DNA of 64,000 nt from Actinophytocola sp036402745 (GCF_036402745.1 NZ_DASWSJ010000201.1:1-64000), one strand, 5' to 3'. Shown: positions 17,347-26,533, counted from the stretch's first letter. Program-made: numbers and translations. Notes: generated by a model from the sequence alone, not told the origin.

Positions 17347-18374
17347 CAGAACACGTCGGGGTGGAAGGCCTTGGCGATGTCCTCGACGGCGACGTGGTTG
17401 CTCGGGCCGAGGTAGATCGAGTCGGACAGCACGACGTAGCGGTTGTTCTTGGCCGCGTCCCACTGCGGGAACTCCTTGAACAACGCCTTCGCGTCGGCGT
17501 CGGAGTCCGGCGACTGGTAGTTCACCACGATCAGCGCCTCCACGTCGGCCTTGGCCACCTGCTCCTTGCTCAGGCTGGCGAACATGTCCTTGGTCGCGCC
17601 GGCGAACGTGTTGACCACACCGGCCTTCGCCATGATGTCGTTCCAGATCCCGTTGCCACCCACGGAGCTGAACTCCCCGCCCATCGCCATGCCGGGGATG
17701 ATCAGCATCGCCTTCTGCTCCGGTGCGCCGGCGACCTTCTTCTCCACGGCGGCGATCCGGTCCTTCGAGGTGGCGATGATCTTCTCGGCCTTATCGCCGA
17801 CCCCGAAGATCTTGCCGAGGTCACGCAGCATCGCGTAGCTGTCCTCGATGGTCGGCTTGTGGCTCACCGTGCCGACCTCGCCGCACGCGCTCTGCGGCGC
17901 GTAGGTGTTGGCGCCGATCTGGGCCAGGTCCTCGCGGGTGGCGAAGCCGGCCTCGGCGCGGAACCCGCCGTCGTAGGTGGAGATCACGAAGTCCGGGGCC
18001 AGGCCGATCATCGCCTCGCGCGGGATGTCCATCATGTCGTTGAGCTTGATGTCCCCGGTGGGCAGCTTCTTGATCGCGTCGACCCGGCCCGGCACCTCGG
18101 AGTCCCCGTAGGACTGCGCGTTGGCGACGATCTTGTCGCCCAGGCCCAGCTCGAGCAGGGCCGAGACCTCGGCGACCGAGCCGCCGTTCATCACGACCAC
18201 CCGGCTCGGCGCCTTCGTGAACGTGTAGTCCTTGCCGCAGTTGGTGATCGTCACCGGGTAGCCGGTGCCCGCCCTGGCATCGGGCTCGGCGGCGGTGGTC
18301 GGCGTGGCGCACGCCGCCGTCGTGGCGAGACACAAGGCGCCTACAGCCACCAGGACAGTCCGCTTGATCTTCAT
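17346..18374 (-). CDS. Metallophore-binding lipoprotein of the ABC importer
   Basis: This 342-residue protein starts at ATG 18374, overlapping the MFS stop codon (ATGA), with GGAGGAG upstream. The N-terminal signal peptide ends at LATTAAC, a lipobox-like sequence (Thr rather than Leu at -3), so it is probably a surface lipoprotein. The rest is a class III (FecB/BtuF-type) binding protein: YPVTITNCGKDYTFTKAPSRVV opens the first lobe and FPQWDAAKNNRYVVLSDS lies in the second. Its ligand is inferred to be the metal complex of the NRPS product made by the same operon. Confidence 0.9.
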   Translation of the reverse strand: MKIKRTVLVAVGALCLATTAACATPTTAAEPDARAGTGYPVTITNCGKDYTFTKAPSRVVVMNGGSVAEVSALLELGLGDKIVANAQSYGDSEVPGRVDAIKKLPTGDIKLNDMMDIPREAMIGLAPDFVISTYDGGFRAEAGFATREDLAQIGANTYAPQSACGEVGTVSHKPTIEDSYAMLRDLGKIFGVGDKAEKIIATSKDRIAAVEKKVAGAPEQKAMLIIPGMAMGGEFSSVGGNGIWNDIMAKAGVVNTFAGATKDMFASLSKEQVAKADVEALIVVNYQSPDSDADAKALFKEFPQWDAAKNNRYVVLSDSIYLGPSNHVAVEDIAKAFHPDVF

Positions 18375-19861
18375 CGGGGGCTCCTCCGGGGGGTCGGGGC
18401 GGCAGCCGACATGGACACCGCCATGGGTTTCGGTTCGGTCCTGGGAGCTGGGGCCGGCTCGGCCGGCAGCCGGTGCAGCCGGGCGCCCAGCAGGCTGGTG
18501 CCGGTGGCGAGCACGGCCAGCAGCACCGCCGCGGCCGCGAACGCCGTTCTGTGCTCGTCGAACGGCACGCCGGGATCGCCCGGCGTGGCGCCGAGCACCG
18601 TGCGGTACCAGCCGCCGGTGACCGCGACGCCGAGCGCGAGGCCGAGCTGGGTGACCGTCGCGGCCATGCCGGACGCGGCGCCCGCGTCGGCCGGCTCGAC
18701 CCGGCTGAGGATCCCGGCCACCAGCGGCGGGACGACCATCCCCTGCCCGAGGCCGGCGAGGCCGATCATCACCGCGAGCAGGGCAGGCTGCGCGGACTCC
18801 GGCGCCCGCGTGATCGCCGCCCCCGCGAGCAGGACACCGGCGACCGTGGCGCAGCCGACGACGGGGATGGGCACGCGGACGCGGCTGGTGAGCCACCGGT
18901 TGGCCGCCGACGCGACGGAGAAGCCGAACCCGAGCGGCACGAACATCAGGCCGGCCAGCAGCGGCTCGATGCCGAGGCCCGTCTGCAGGTAGTAGGTGAA
19001 CACCAGGAACAGCCCGGAGTTCGTGGCGAACAGCGACAGCACGGTCAGCAGGCTCAGCCGCATGCCACGCGCGGTCAGCACCCGCGGCGGGAACAGCGGG
19101 GCGCCGCCGCGGGCGAGCAGCCGGTGCTGCTGTGCCGCGAGCCCGGCGAACACCGCGAGCGCGACCGGCAGGCCGAGCCAGAGCCACCAGGCGCCGCCCG
19201 GGCCGAAGATGAGCGGGACCAGCAGGGCCGGCAGCCCGACCGTGGTGAGCGCGGCGCCGGCGAGGTCGAGCCGGCTCGCCGGGCTCGCCGCGCCGGCCGG
19301 CAGTAACCGGCCGAGCAGCAGGATCGCCAGCCCGATCGGCACGTTCACCAGCAGCACGGGCCGCCAGCCGAGCCCGGCGAGGTCCAGGTCGACGAGGATC
19401 CCGCCGCCGGCGATCCCGCTGATCACGCCGAGGCCGATCACCACGCCGTACACCCCGACGGCCTTCGCCCGCTGGTCGGTGTCGGGCACGGCGGCCCGGA
19501 TGATCGACAGGACCTGCGGGGCCATGAACGCGGCCGTCGCGCCCTGCAGGAACCGGGCCAGGATGAGCAGCTCCGCGCTCGGCGCGAGCCCGCACAGCAG
19601 CGAGGTGAGGGTGAAGCCGGCGACGCCGTAGAGGAACACGGTCCGGTGCCCCACCCGGTCGCCGAGCCGGGCGCCGGTGATCAGCAGCGCGCCGAACGCG
19701 ACCACGTAGGCGGCGCCGACGAACTGGATCTGGTCGAAGCCGGCGCCGAGGTCGAGCTGGATCGACGGGCTCGCCACGTTGACGATGAAGCCGTCGACCT
19801 GGGTCATGAAGGTGGCGGCCAGCACGGTGCCGAGGCCGAGCCACTCGCGGCGACCGATCAC
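18371..19861 (-). CDS. MFS exporter (DHA2/EmrB type), probable metallophore efflux
   Basis: The GTG at 19861 overlaps the NRPS stop (GTGA), giving 496 residues. It has about 14 predicted membrane segments. The first begins at LGLGTVLAATFMTQVDGFIV, motif A is GARLGDRVGHR, and motif C resembles GVISGIAGGGILVD. Drug:H+ antiporter family 2 transporters often export siderophores and antibiotics. Its place between the NRPS and the importer genes fits secretion of the newly made ligand. The long upstream open frame on the same strand is NRPS shadow, not part of this protein. Confidence 0.88.
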   Translation of the reverse strand: MIGRREWLGLGTVLAATFMTQVDGFIVNVASPSIQLDLGAGFDQIQFVGAAYVVAFGALLITGARLGDRVGHRTVFLYGVAGFTLTSLLCGLAPSAELLILARFLQGATAAFMAPQVLSIIRAAVPDTDQRAKAVGVYGVVIGLGVISGIAGGGILVDLDLAGLGWRPVLLVNVPIGLAILLLGRLLPAGAASPASRLDLAGAALTTVGLPALLVPLIFGPGGAWWLWLGLPVALAVFAGLAAQQHRLLARGGAPLFPPRVLTARGMRLSLLTVLSLFATNSGLFLVFTYYLQTGLGIEPLLAGLMFVPLGFGFSVASAANRWLTSRVRVPIPVVGCATVAGVLLAGAAITRAPESAQPALLAVMIGLAGLGQGMVVPPLVAGILSRVEPADAGAASGMAATVTQLGLALGVAVTGGWYRTVLGATPGDPGVPFDEHRTAFAAAAVLLAVLATGTSLLGARLHRLPAEPAPAPRTEPKPMAVSMSAAAPTPRRSPR

Positions 19862-22800
19862 GACGCCCTCCGCAGGCCGGTGCGCTCGGCCAGCACGGCG
19901 CCGACGTGGGCGAGCGCGGCCGCGCCGGTCATGCCGTGGTGGGTCCCGGCGACCCGGTGTACACGCACCTGTCCGTCCACATGCGACGCCCAGGTCGCCG
20001 GCCCCGGCCAGTCCGGGGTCTTGCCCGCGGTCGCCTCGAACAGGAGCACGTCGCCGGTGACCGTCCGAGGCGTCCACCCGGCGCCGAGGCTCGAGTTGTG
20101 CAGGAACACCTCGTACAGCTCGGCGTGCTCGCCGGACGCACCGAGGACCTCGGTGACGAACTCGTCCTCCGTCGGCGGCGGGCGGTCGCGCCAGGCCGCC
20201 GGGAACGGGTAGGAGTCGAGCAGCGCGACGAGCGCCACCGGCTGGCCCTGCTCCTGCAGCTGGGCCGCCAGCTCGTGCGCGACGAGACCGCCGAACGACC
20301 AGCCCAGCAGGTGGTACGGGCCCGCGGGCTGGAGCTCCCGGATCCGCCGCAGGTGACCGGCGGCAAGCTCGGCCACGCTCGCCGACCGCGCCACCGTCTG
20401 CAGCCCGTACACCGGCTGGTCCGGCAGGTGCGCGAGCAGCCCGGCGTAGGACCACGCGAGCCCGGCGGCGGCGGCGACGCAGAACAGCGGCGGCCGGCTT
20501 CCCGTGGTACGCAACGGAAGCAGCGGGTCGGCTGCGCCGGCGACGCCGGTGCCGAGCTTGGCCGCCAGCTTCGCCACCGTCGGCGCCTCGAACACCGTGC
20601 GGATGCCGATGCGCACGCCGAGCTCGGCGCGGATCCGCCCGACGAGCCGGCCGACGAGCAGCGAGTGGCCACCGAGGGAGAAGAAGTCGTCGTCGAGGTC
20701 GACCCGCTCGAGCCCGAGCAGCTCCGCGAACAGTCCACACAGGAGCGTCTCGCGATGGTCGCGGGGCGCGCGGCCGGCGGCCGTGGCGCCGCGGTCGGGT
20801 GCGGGCAGCGCCTCGCGGTCGAGCTTGCCGTTGGTGGTGCGCGGCAGCCGGTCCATCGCCACGAACGCGGGCGGCACCAGGTAGTCCGGCAGCCGCTCGG
20901 CGAGGAACTGGCGCAGTGCCGCGGGTTCCGGTGCGGCCCCACCGGCCGGGACGACGTAGCCGACGAGCCGCCGCCGGCCGGCGGTGTCCTCGCGGGCCAC
21001 CACGGCCGTCTGCGCGACGGCCGGGTGTCCGGAGAGGACACTCTCGATCTCACCCAGCTCGATGCGGTAGCCGCGGATCTTGACCTGGTCGTCCGCGCGG
21101 CCGAGGAACTCCAGCGTGCCGTCCGCGCGCCACCGCGCGAGGTCCCCCGTGCGGTACATGCGGGTGCCGGGCGGCCCGAACGGGTCGTCGACGAACCGCT
21201 CCGCCGTGAGGTCGGGCCGGTTGTGGTAGCCGCGGGCCAGCGGCGTGCCACTGAGGTACAGCTCGCCGACGACGCCGGGTGGCACCAGCCGGCGCCCGGC
21301 GTCGAGCACGTAGGCCCTGGTGTTGGCGAGCGGGCGGCCCACGATCGGGTCCGGGCTCTCGGCCAGCCTGCAGTGCAGCGTGTCCACAGTGCACTCGGTG
21401 GGGCCGTACAGGTTGTAGGTCGCGATCTCCGGCACGCCGCGCAGCGTGGTCCACAGCGCGGGGCCGGTGGCCTCGCCGCCGAGCGCGAGCACCGCGGGCC
21501 GGTGCCGGCCCTCGGCCAGCAGGCCGGCCGCCACGAGCTCCTCGGCGTAGGTCGGCGTGATGTCGAGGAAGTCGATGCGCTGCTCGACGACGTAGGCCAG
21601 CATCGCCTCGGGCTCGCGGCGCCGGTCCTCGTCGATGAAGTGCAGCTCGTGGCCGTCCAGCAGCCAGAGCAGGCCCTCCCACGACGTGTCGAATGACAGC
21701 GACGCGGACAGCGCGGCGCGGATGACCCCGCGGCCGGCGGCCGGCCGGACCAGCACGTCGCGGTGGTGGTGGAACAGGTTGACCAGTCCACTGTGCTCGA
21801 TCACCACGCCCTTGGGCGTCCCGGTGGAGCCGGAGGTGTAGATGAGGCAGCCCGGGTTGTGCGGCGTGAGCGGCGCGGGCCGCTCGCCGTCGGTGAGGTC
21901 CCGGTCCGACAGCCCGCCGAGGCGGGTCGCGGTGGCGGGCTCGTCGAGCACGACGACCCGCACCGTGCCGGTCCCGGCGGCGGACTCGGCCGTCGCGCGC
22001 AACGCCCGGGTGGTGAGCAGCACGACCGGCGCGCTGTCGGCGACCATCAGCTCGACCCGCCGGGCCGGGTAGTCGGGGTCGATCGGCACGTAGCCCGCGC
22101 CGGCCTTGAGCACCGCGAGCAGGGCCACGATCGCGTCGGCGGTGCGCGGCAGCAGCAGCCCGACGTACAGCTCCGGCGCGGCGCCGTCTTCGACGAGGAG
22201 CCGGGCCAGCCGGTTCGCCCGCCGGTTGAGCTCGGCGAAGGTGAGGGTGCCACCGGCGGCGACGAGCGCGGTCCGCCCGGGGGTGCTGGCTGCCTGCGCC
22301 TCGAACAGGTCCGGCACGGTCACCGGCGGCACGTCGCGGGCGGTGTCGTTCCACTCCTCGAGCAGCAGCCGCCGCTCGCCGGCCAGCAGCAGGTCGAGCT
22401 CCGCGACGGGACCGGCCGGCGCGGCGGTGGCGCGGCGGAGGAAGGTCAGGAACCGGCGCAGGTGGGTGGCGACCTCCTCCTGCGTGTAGCAGCCCGGGTT
22501 GGCGTCCACGACGACCCGCAGGCCGCTGCCGTCCGCCCGGTCGTACACGTGCAGCACCAGGTCCTCGACCAGCCCGGCGCCGACGTTGCGCACCACGCCG
22601 CGATGTCCGGCGAAGCGCAGGCCGTAGTCGAACGGCATGATGTTGACCGACGGGCCGAACAGCTTGCGCTCGCTCGCGACCAGCTTCAGGTCGCGGCGCA
22701 GCTGCTCGTACCGGTAGCGCAGGTGCGGCCGGCCGGCCGCCAGCTCGGCCGAGACCTGGATGGTGAGGTCGACGAGGCTCGCGCCGGGGTCGACCCGGAC

Positions 22801-23700
22801 CCACAGCGGCACGACGTTGGTCACCATGCACGGCACCCGCAGCGACACCGAGCCGAGGCGTGCCATCACCGGCAGCGCCAGCACGAGCTCGGCGGCGCCC
22901 GTCATCCGGTGCAGGTAGGCGGCGAACGTGGCGGTGAGCACCTCGCTCCACATCGCACCCGCCTGGCTCGCGACATCCTTGAGCGCATCGACGTCCGCTG
23001 CGCCGAGGTCGACGCTCTCCCGCACCACGGAGCGCGCCGGGGACCCGGACCTGCTCGCGAGCACCACCGGCGCCGCCCGGCCGTCGGCCTTGGCCAGCCA
23101 GTAGTCGCGGTCCGCCGCGAACCGCGCCGAGTCCTGATAGGACAGACTCTCGTCGACGACGTCCCGCAGCGCGCCGAAGCCGCGCTCGGGCGGTTCCCGG
23201 CCCGCCACCAGGGCGGTGTAGACCTCGGCCACCCGCCGGGCGACGAGGGACAGGCCGTACCCGTCGAGCGCGATGTGGTGCACCCGCTGGTACCACAGGA
23301 AGTGCTCGGGTCCGGCCCGGAACAGCGCCTGCCCGAACACCGGGCCGCGCCGCAGGTCGACGGGCTCGGCCAGGTCCGCGCGCATCCAGGCCACCGCGGC
23401 GGCCACCGGGTCCGGCTCGGCGCGCACGTCGGCCAGGTACATCGTCCACTCGGGACAGACGGCGAGCTCCTGCCACGGCCGCTCGTCGGCGTCGGTGCCG
23501 AACCGCACGGTGAGCGCGTCGGTCTCGCCGACGGCCGTGCGCACCGCGGTCTCGAACAGCCGCACGTCCACCGGCCCGTGGATCTCCACGTACTCGGCGG
23601 TGTTGAAGGCGGGACTGTCCGGGTCGAACTGCTGCCCGGTCCAGGTGCCCTCCTGCGCGGCGGTCAGCGCGAGCCGCGGCAGGCGCTCGCTGTCAGGCAT
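19858..23700 (-). CDS. Single-module NRPS, C-A-PCP-TE, likely Lys/Orn-activating (ScoA-like role)
   Basis: This 1280-residue synthetase has a condensation domain (HHIALDG, residues 141-147), an adenylation domain (IYTSGSTGTPKGV; YNLYGPTE; TNGKLDRE), a PCP (LGGHSLL) and a type I thioesterase (Ser in GWSFGG, His in GTHHGM). My reading of the specificity residues is D-T-E-D-A-G-L-V-D-K. The acidic E and D at positions 3 and 4 resemble codes for basic amino acids, which agrees with isonitrile lipopeptides built on lysine or ornithine. In that pathway the C domain acylates the amines with isonitrile fatty acids. Known Streptomyces ScoA ends in a reductase; this one ends in a TE, so the released product should differ. 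ATG 23700 lies inside the carrier-protein gene. Confidence 0.9.
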   Translation of the reverse strand: MPDSERLPRLALTAAQEGTWTGQQFDPDSPAFNTAEYVEIHGPVDVRLFETAVRTAVGETDALTVRFGTDADERPWQELAVCPEWTMYLADVRAEPDPVAAAVAWMRADLAEPVDLRRGPVFGQALFRAGPEHFLWYQRVHHIALDGYGLSLVARRVAEVYTALVAGREPPERGFGALRDVVDESLSYQDSARFAADRDYWLAKADGRAAPVVLASRSGSPARSVVRESVDLGAADVDALKDVASQAGAMWSEVLTATFAAYLHRMTGAAELVLALPVMARLGSVSLRVPCMVTNVVPLWVRVDPGASLVDLTIQVSAELAAGRPHLRYRYEQLRRDLKLVASERKLFGPSVNIMPFDYGLRFAGHRGVVRNVGAGLVEDLVLHVYDRADGSGLRVVVDANPGCYTQEEVATHLRRFLTFLRRATAAPAGPVAELDLLLAGERRLLLEEWNDTARDVPPVTVPDLFEAQAASTPGRTALVAAGGTLTFAELNRRANRLARLLVEDGAAPELYVGLLLPRTADAIVALLAVLKAGAGYVPIDPDYPARRVELMVADSAPVVLLTTRALRATAESAAGTGTVRVVVLDEPATATRLGGLSDRDLTDGERPAPLTPHNPGCLIYTSGSTGTPKGVVIEHSGLVNLFHHHRDVLVRPAAGRGVIRAALSASLSFDTSWEGLLWLLDGHELHFIDEDRRREPEAMLAYVVEQRIDFLDITPTYAEELVAAGLLAEGRHRPAVLALGGEATGPALWTTLRGVPEIATYNLYGPTECTVDTLHCRLAESPDPIVGRPLANTRAYVLDAGRRLVPPGVVGELYLSGTPLARGYHNRPDLTAERFVDDPFGPPGTRMYRTGDLARWRADGTLEFLGRADDQVKIRGYRIELGEIESVLSGHPAVAQTAVVAREDTAGRRRLVGYVVPAGGAAPEPAALRQFLAERLPDYLVPPAFVAMDRLPRTTNGKLDREALPAPDRGATAAGRAPRDHRETLLCGLFAELLGLERVDLDDDFFSLGGHSLLVGRLVGRIRAELGVRIGIRTVFEAPTVAKLAAKLGTGVAGAADPLLPLRTTGSRPPLFCVAAAAGLAWSYAGLLAHLPDQPVYGLQTVARSASVAELAAGHLRRIRELQPAGPYHLLGWSFGGLVAHELAAQLQEQGQPVALVALLDSYPFPAAWRDRPPPTEDEFVTEVLGASGEHAELYEVFLHNSSLGAGWTPRTVTGDVLLFEATAGKTPDWPGPATWASHVDGQVRVHRVAGTHHGMTGAAALAHVGAVLAERTGLRRAS

Positions 23701-23944
23701 CCAGGGCCGCCGGCTGCCGCGACATCAGCAGGCTCACCCAGCTCGCCAGGGTCGGCCGCTCGGCCAGCTCGACGAAGCTGATCTCCATCCCCGCCTCGCG
23801 CCACCGCTCCAGCAGGGTCAGCAGGCGGATCGAGTCCAGCCCGCACTCGAACAGGTTCTCCGGGTCGGAGCCCTCGTCCGGGTTCCGATGGAGCAACTCC
23901 GCGACGTCCGCGCGAATGGCCGCCGGAGTCAACCGCTCTGCCAT
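23693..23944 (-). CDS. Stand-alone acyl/aryl carrier protein (ScoB/Rv0100-like)
   Basis: This 83-residue carrier protein has the phosphopantetheine-attachment motif CGLDSIR with Ser near residue 38, followed by an EntB/VibB-like ArCP helix region (LLERWREAGMEISFVELAER). It starts at ATG 23944 and overlaps the NRPS start by eight bases. In isonitrile synthesis the discrete carrier holds the fatty acid while glycine is added, and later presents the isonitrile acyl chain to the NRPS condensation domain. The ligase at 4062 is the expected loading enzyme. Confidence 0.9.
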   Translation of the reverse strand: MAERLTPAAIRADVAELLHRNPDEGSDPENLFECGLDSIRLLTLLERWREAGMEISFVELAERPTLASWVSLLMSRQPAALDA

Positions 23945-24014
23945 GACTGCCTCACCCCTGGGTCGTGAGCCGAGATATCACGGATCCGGCGGGTGCGGCC
24001 GAAGCCGACCCGCC

Positions 24015-24027
24015 GGGAACCGTTCCC
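24015..24027. promoter_or_regulatory. Perfect inverted repeat GGGAACCGTTCCC before the carrier-protein gene
   Basis: Two 6-bp half sites flank one central base, in the 137-bp gap between the TauD-like gene and the carrier-protein gene (minus strand). It could be a repressor site for an internal promoter. Single short palindromes occur by chance, so confidence is low. Confidence 0.3.
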
Positions 24028-24081
24028 ACGACCTGAGGTTTCCGCAGCAGTCTGGAGTTCTGCCTGCGCCTGACTTGACTC

Positions 24082-24960
24082 CTACGCCACGACGTCGGTG
24101 TCGTTGTCGTAGACCGTGACCCGATAGGACACCGCCGGCTCCGGGGTGGCCGTGTGCAGCGCCCGGTGGACGAGCGTGCGGTTGTCCCACACCAGCATGT
24201 CGCCCTTCTCGAACGTCTGCAGGTGGATGTTCTCGTGCTCGTAGGTCCGGTCGAGCTGGCCCACCGCCTCGAGCAGCTCCGCCAGCAGGTCCGCCCGGTC
24301 GTTGCCGTCGCCGTCCTGGACGGACACGGTGAAACCCTCGCTGACGTAGAGGATGGTCTCGCCCGTGAACGGGTGCGTGACGGCGGTGGCGCCGGTCACC
24401 GGCGGGGTCTTCCCGTTGACCTCGTTGATGATCTCCGAGATCGGCCGGTAGACGTCGGTGGGCCGGATCTTGAAGTACCGCAGCACGCTGTGCGTCGCCG
24501 TGGTGGCCTTCACCGCCAGCTTCAGGTCCTCCGACAGCTTCTCGTAGGCGTCGGCCATGTTGATGAAGAACGTGCCGCGGTTCTGCGACGGCACCACCTG
24601 CGGGTAGATCAGCGTGAGGTCGAAGGGCCGGGGCATGAACTGGTAGTCGGAGTGCCAGAACTTCCCTGTCTTGGGCACACCGACCTGCCGGCCGTCGTCC
24701 TCCTTCACGTTGGAGGAGACGAACACCTCCTTGACCTGCGGGTGGTGGTAGACCGGCTCGTAGTACTCGGCCACCTCACCCATCCGCCTGCCCAGCGCGA
24801 GGAACTGCGCCGGGTCCAGGCCCTGGTTCTTCAGCACGGCGATCTTGTTGGTGTAGACGGTCTTCTTCAGCTCCGCGATGTCCTCCGCCGAAGCGGTCTC
24901 GGCGTCGAAGCCCTCGACGATGACGCCGAACTTCTTGCCGACCTGTGGGGAAATTTTCAT
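24082..24960 (-). CDS. TauD-type Fe(II)/2-oxoglutarate oxygenase, probable isonitrile synthase (ScoE/Rv0097-like)
   Basis: This 292-residue protein starts at ATG 24960 with AGAGGAC upstream. It is a TauD-fold oxygenase: iron ligands are H103 and D105 in FWHSD and H265 in WDNRTLVHRA, and the 2-oxoglutarate-binding Arg is in VSYRVTV near 280. The N-terminus and the block around YHHPQVKEVFVSSN look like ScoE/Rv0097, which converts an N-carboxymethyl beta-amino acid to an isonitrile by oxidative decarboxylation. It heads the operon that continues with carrier protein, NRPS and transporters. Function is inferred from this context: a lone TauD homologue could do many reactions, but the combination with an FcoT-type enzyme is distinctive. 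Confidence 0.85.
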   Translation of the reverse strand: MKISPQVGKKFGVIVEGFDAETASAEDIAELKKTVYTNKIAVLKNQGLDPAQFLALGRRMGEVAEYYEPVYHHPQVKEVFVSSNVKEDDGRQVGVPKTGKFWHSDYQFMPRPFDLTLIYPQVVPSQNRGTFFINMADAYEKLSEDLKLAVKATTATHSVLRYFKIRPTDVYRPISEIINEVNGKTPPVTGATAVTHPFTGETILYVSEGFTVSVQDGDGNDRADLLAELLEAVGQLDRTYEHENIHLQTFEKGDMLVWDNRTLVHRALHTATPEPAVSYRVTVYDNDTDVVA

Positions 24961-25306
24961 GAGAAGTCCTCTAAATGATGGTTGGGAGCGATTAAAGATG
25001 GACTGTTCCGTCCTGCTGGGTTCCTACGATCGCCCATTCCCCTTACTCACTTCCGGGTGACGTCCTGCACGGAGACCGCATGAAAAACTCACATCGTCGT
25101 CCACACATCTTCACTGCGGTCTCGGGACAGTAGTCGTGATCAGCGCGGCTCCGGTTCCCCCGATTCCACGACTTTCGGCGAAACCCCTGGGAATTACCGG
25201 ATACCTACCCCGCACTGACCGCGTGATTACCGGGGTACGCGGCCGGAGGGGTTATCCTTGCCGTGGCGAATCCCTGCGTTCCCAACACCTTGCCGAGAGG
25301 CTGCAC
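24961..25306. other. 346-bp divergent intergenic region
   Basis: This region separates the TauD-like operon (minus) from the SDR gene (plus) and contains no gene I can support. It is the most AT-rich stretch nearby. It holds the ECF-type promoter candidate at 25026-25057. I looked for IdeR-, Zur- and CsoR-type palindromes and found none that I trust. Confidence 0.5.
25026..25057 (-). promoter_or_regulatory. Candidate ECF (SigC-type) promoter of the TauD-NRPS-transporter operon
   Basis: On the minus strand: CCCGGAA, 22 bp, CGT, ending 66 bp before the TauD-like start codon. It matches the element before the SARP-fcoT operon (7408-7439) in both sequence and spacing, which would place both isonitrile operons under the ECF factor at 13848. 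Confidence 0.35.
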
Positions 25307-26422
25307 ATGACGTTGTTGATGACGGGCGGCGCCGGATTTCTCGGTCTCCACCTCGTCCGGGAGCACCTGCTCGCCGGCCGGCACGTCACCGTGCTGGCCG
25401 ACCCGGACGACGTCCCCGCCCGGGAACGAGTCGAACGATTTCTCGCCGCGGACGGGGCGATCGGCAGGCTGCCGGCCCGGCTGCGCGACCTGCTGGCGGT
25501 GGTCGACGTGAACACCACGCACCACTCGCTCGGGCTGTCCCCCCTCCAGGAACGCGCGCTCGCGGCGCGGGCCACCGAGCTGTGGCACGTCCCCACGTCG
25601 GTCGTCCCAAGTGGACACGACACGGATGTGTGGCCCACCACGGTGAGCGGCACCGAGAACGTGCTCCGGTTCGCCGCGCGCCTGCACCCGGCCGCGCCGC
25701 TGCGCCATGTCAGCACCGCGTTCGTCGCCGGGCGGACGCGGACGGGCACGTTCCTCGAGCAGCACAGCGCCGAGGTGGCCGAGTTCGAGAGCTCCGCCGA
25801 GCGCGCCAAGCACATGACGGAGGGCCTGGTCCGGCGCTGGGCCAACCGGCACGGCCGCGGCGCGCTGATCGTCCGGCCGGGCATCCTGGTCCCCGGCCCA
25901 CTCCCGGCCGACGCGCTGCCGGAGCACCCGCTGCGCGTGCTGGGCAGGACCATCGCGGGCATCGTCGCGCAGGCTCCGGCCCGGTCCTCCCGGCTGCTGC
26001 TGCGGATCTTCGCCGAGCCCCGCGCGTTCCTCAACCTGCTCCAGGCCGGGTGGGCGGCGCGGACCATGCTGCGCCTCGGCGAGCGGGTCACCGGCCCCGG
26101 CACGCACACCGTCCACGTGGTACATCCCACCGACACCCCGGTGCGCACGATCTTCCAGGCCATCGAGGACGTCCGGCGGGTGCGGCTGCGGATGACCCCC
26201 ACGGAGCCGGCCGAGCCGACCCGCGCCGAGCGTGCCTTCTACGAGCGCGCGGCCGGGTTCCTGCCGTACCTGCACCACCGCAGGCGCTTCGACGACGCCG
26301 CGCTGCGCCGCCACGGCGTCGAGGTCGCGCCGCCCGCGGCGATCGATCGGGCCTACCTGCGGGACGTCGTCGCCGCGGACCTGTCGACCGGCTGGGGCCG
26401 GGGGCTCGCCGCGGCGGCGTGA
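25307..26422 (+). CDS. SDR, thioester-reductase-like, lacking the catalytic Tyr
   Basis: I chose ATG 25307, with CGAGAGG upstream, giving 371 residues; the frame is open further 5' but without a better site. The N-terminal Rossmann motif is MTGGAGFLGLHLV, as in extended SDRs and NRPS reductase domains, and RHVSTAFVAG matches the Ser/Thr region. Where YxxxK is expected the sequence is AERAK, so the catalytic Tyr is Ala while Lys remains. It diverges from the TauD-like operon. It could be a degenerate trans-acting reductase for the NRPS product, or a binding/structural SDR. No partner domain is fused. Function is not established. Confidence 0.7.
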   Translation: MTLLMTGGAGFLGLHLVREHLLAGRHVTVLADPDDVPARERVERFLAADGAIGRLPARLRDLLAVVDVNTTHHSLGLSPLQERALAARATELWHVPTSVVPSGHDTDVWPTTVSGTENVLRFAARLHPAAPLRHVSTAFVAGRTRTGTFLEQHSAEVAEFESSAERAKHMTEGLVRRWANRHGRGALIVRPGILVPGPLPADALPEHPLRVLGRTIAGIVAQAPARSSRLLLRIFAEPRAFLNLLQAGWAARTMLRLGERVTGPGTHTVHVVHPTDTPVRTIFQAIEDVRRVRLRMTPTEPAEPTRAERAFYERAAGFLPYLHHRRRFDDAALRRHGVEVAPPAAIDRAYLRDVVAADLSTGWGRGLAAAA

Positions 26423-26484
26423 CCGGCTCACCGCCCCCGCGCCGCTGGTGCTCGCGCATCGGCCAGGCGTGGGAGGCGTGGACG

Positions 26485-26527
26485 ATGGCCACGATGGAAA
26501 TGGCCACGGTGGAATGGCCACGGTGGA
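26485..26527 (+). repeat. Three 14-15 bp tandem repeats
   Basis: ATGGCCACGRTGGA(A) is repeated three times just after the SDR stop codon, immediately before a terminator hairpin. It is a small non-coding minisatellite. Confidence 0.7.
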
Positions 26528-26533
26528 CCTGCG

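Noticed and set aside
24961..25306. Search for IdeR-, Zur- or Fur-type iron/zinc boxes before the metallophore operon
   Set aside because: No convincing 19-bp iron-box or Zur-box palindrome was visible, so iron or zinc repressor control is not claimed.
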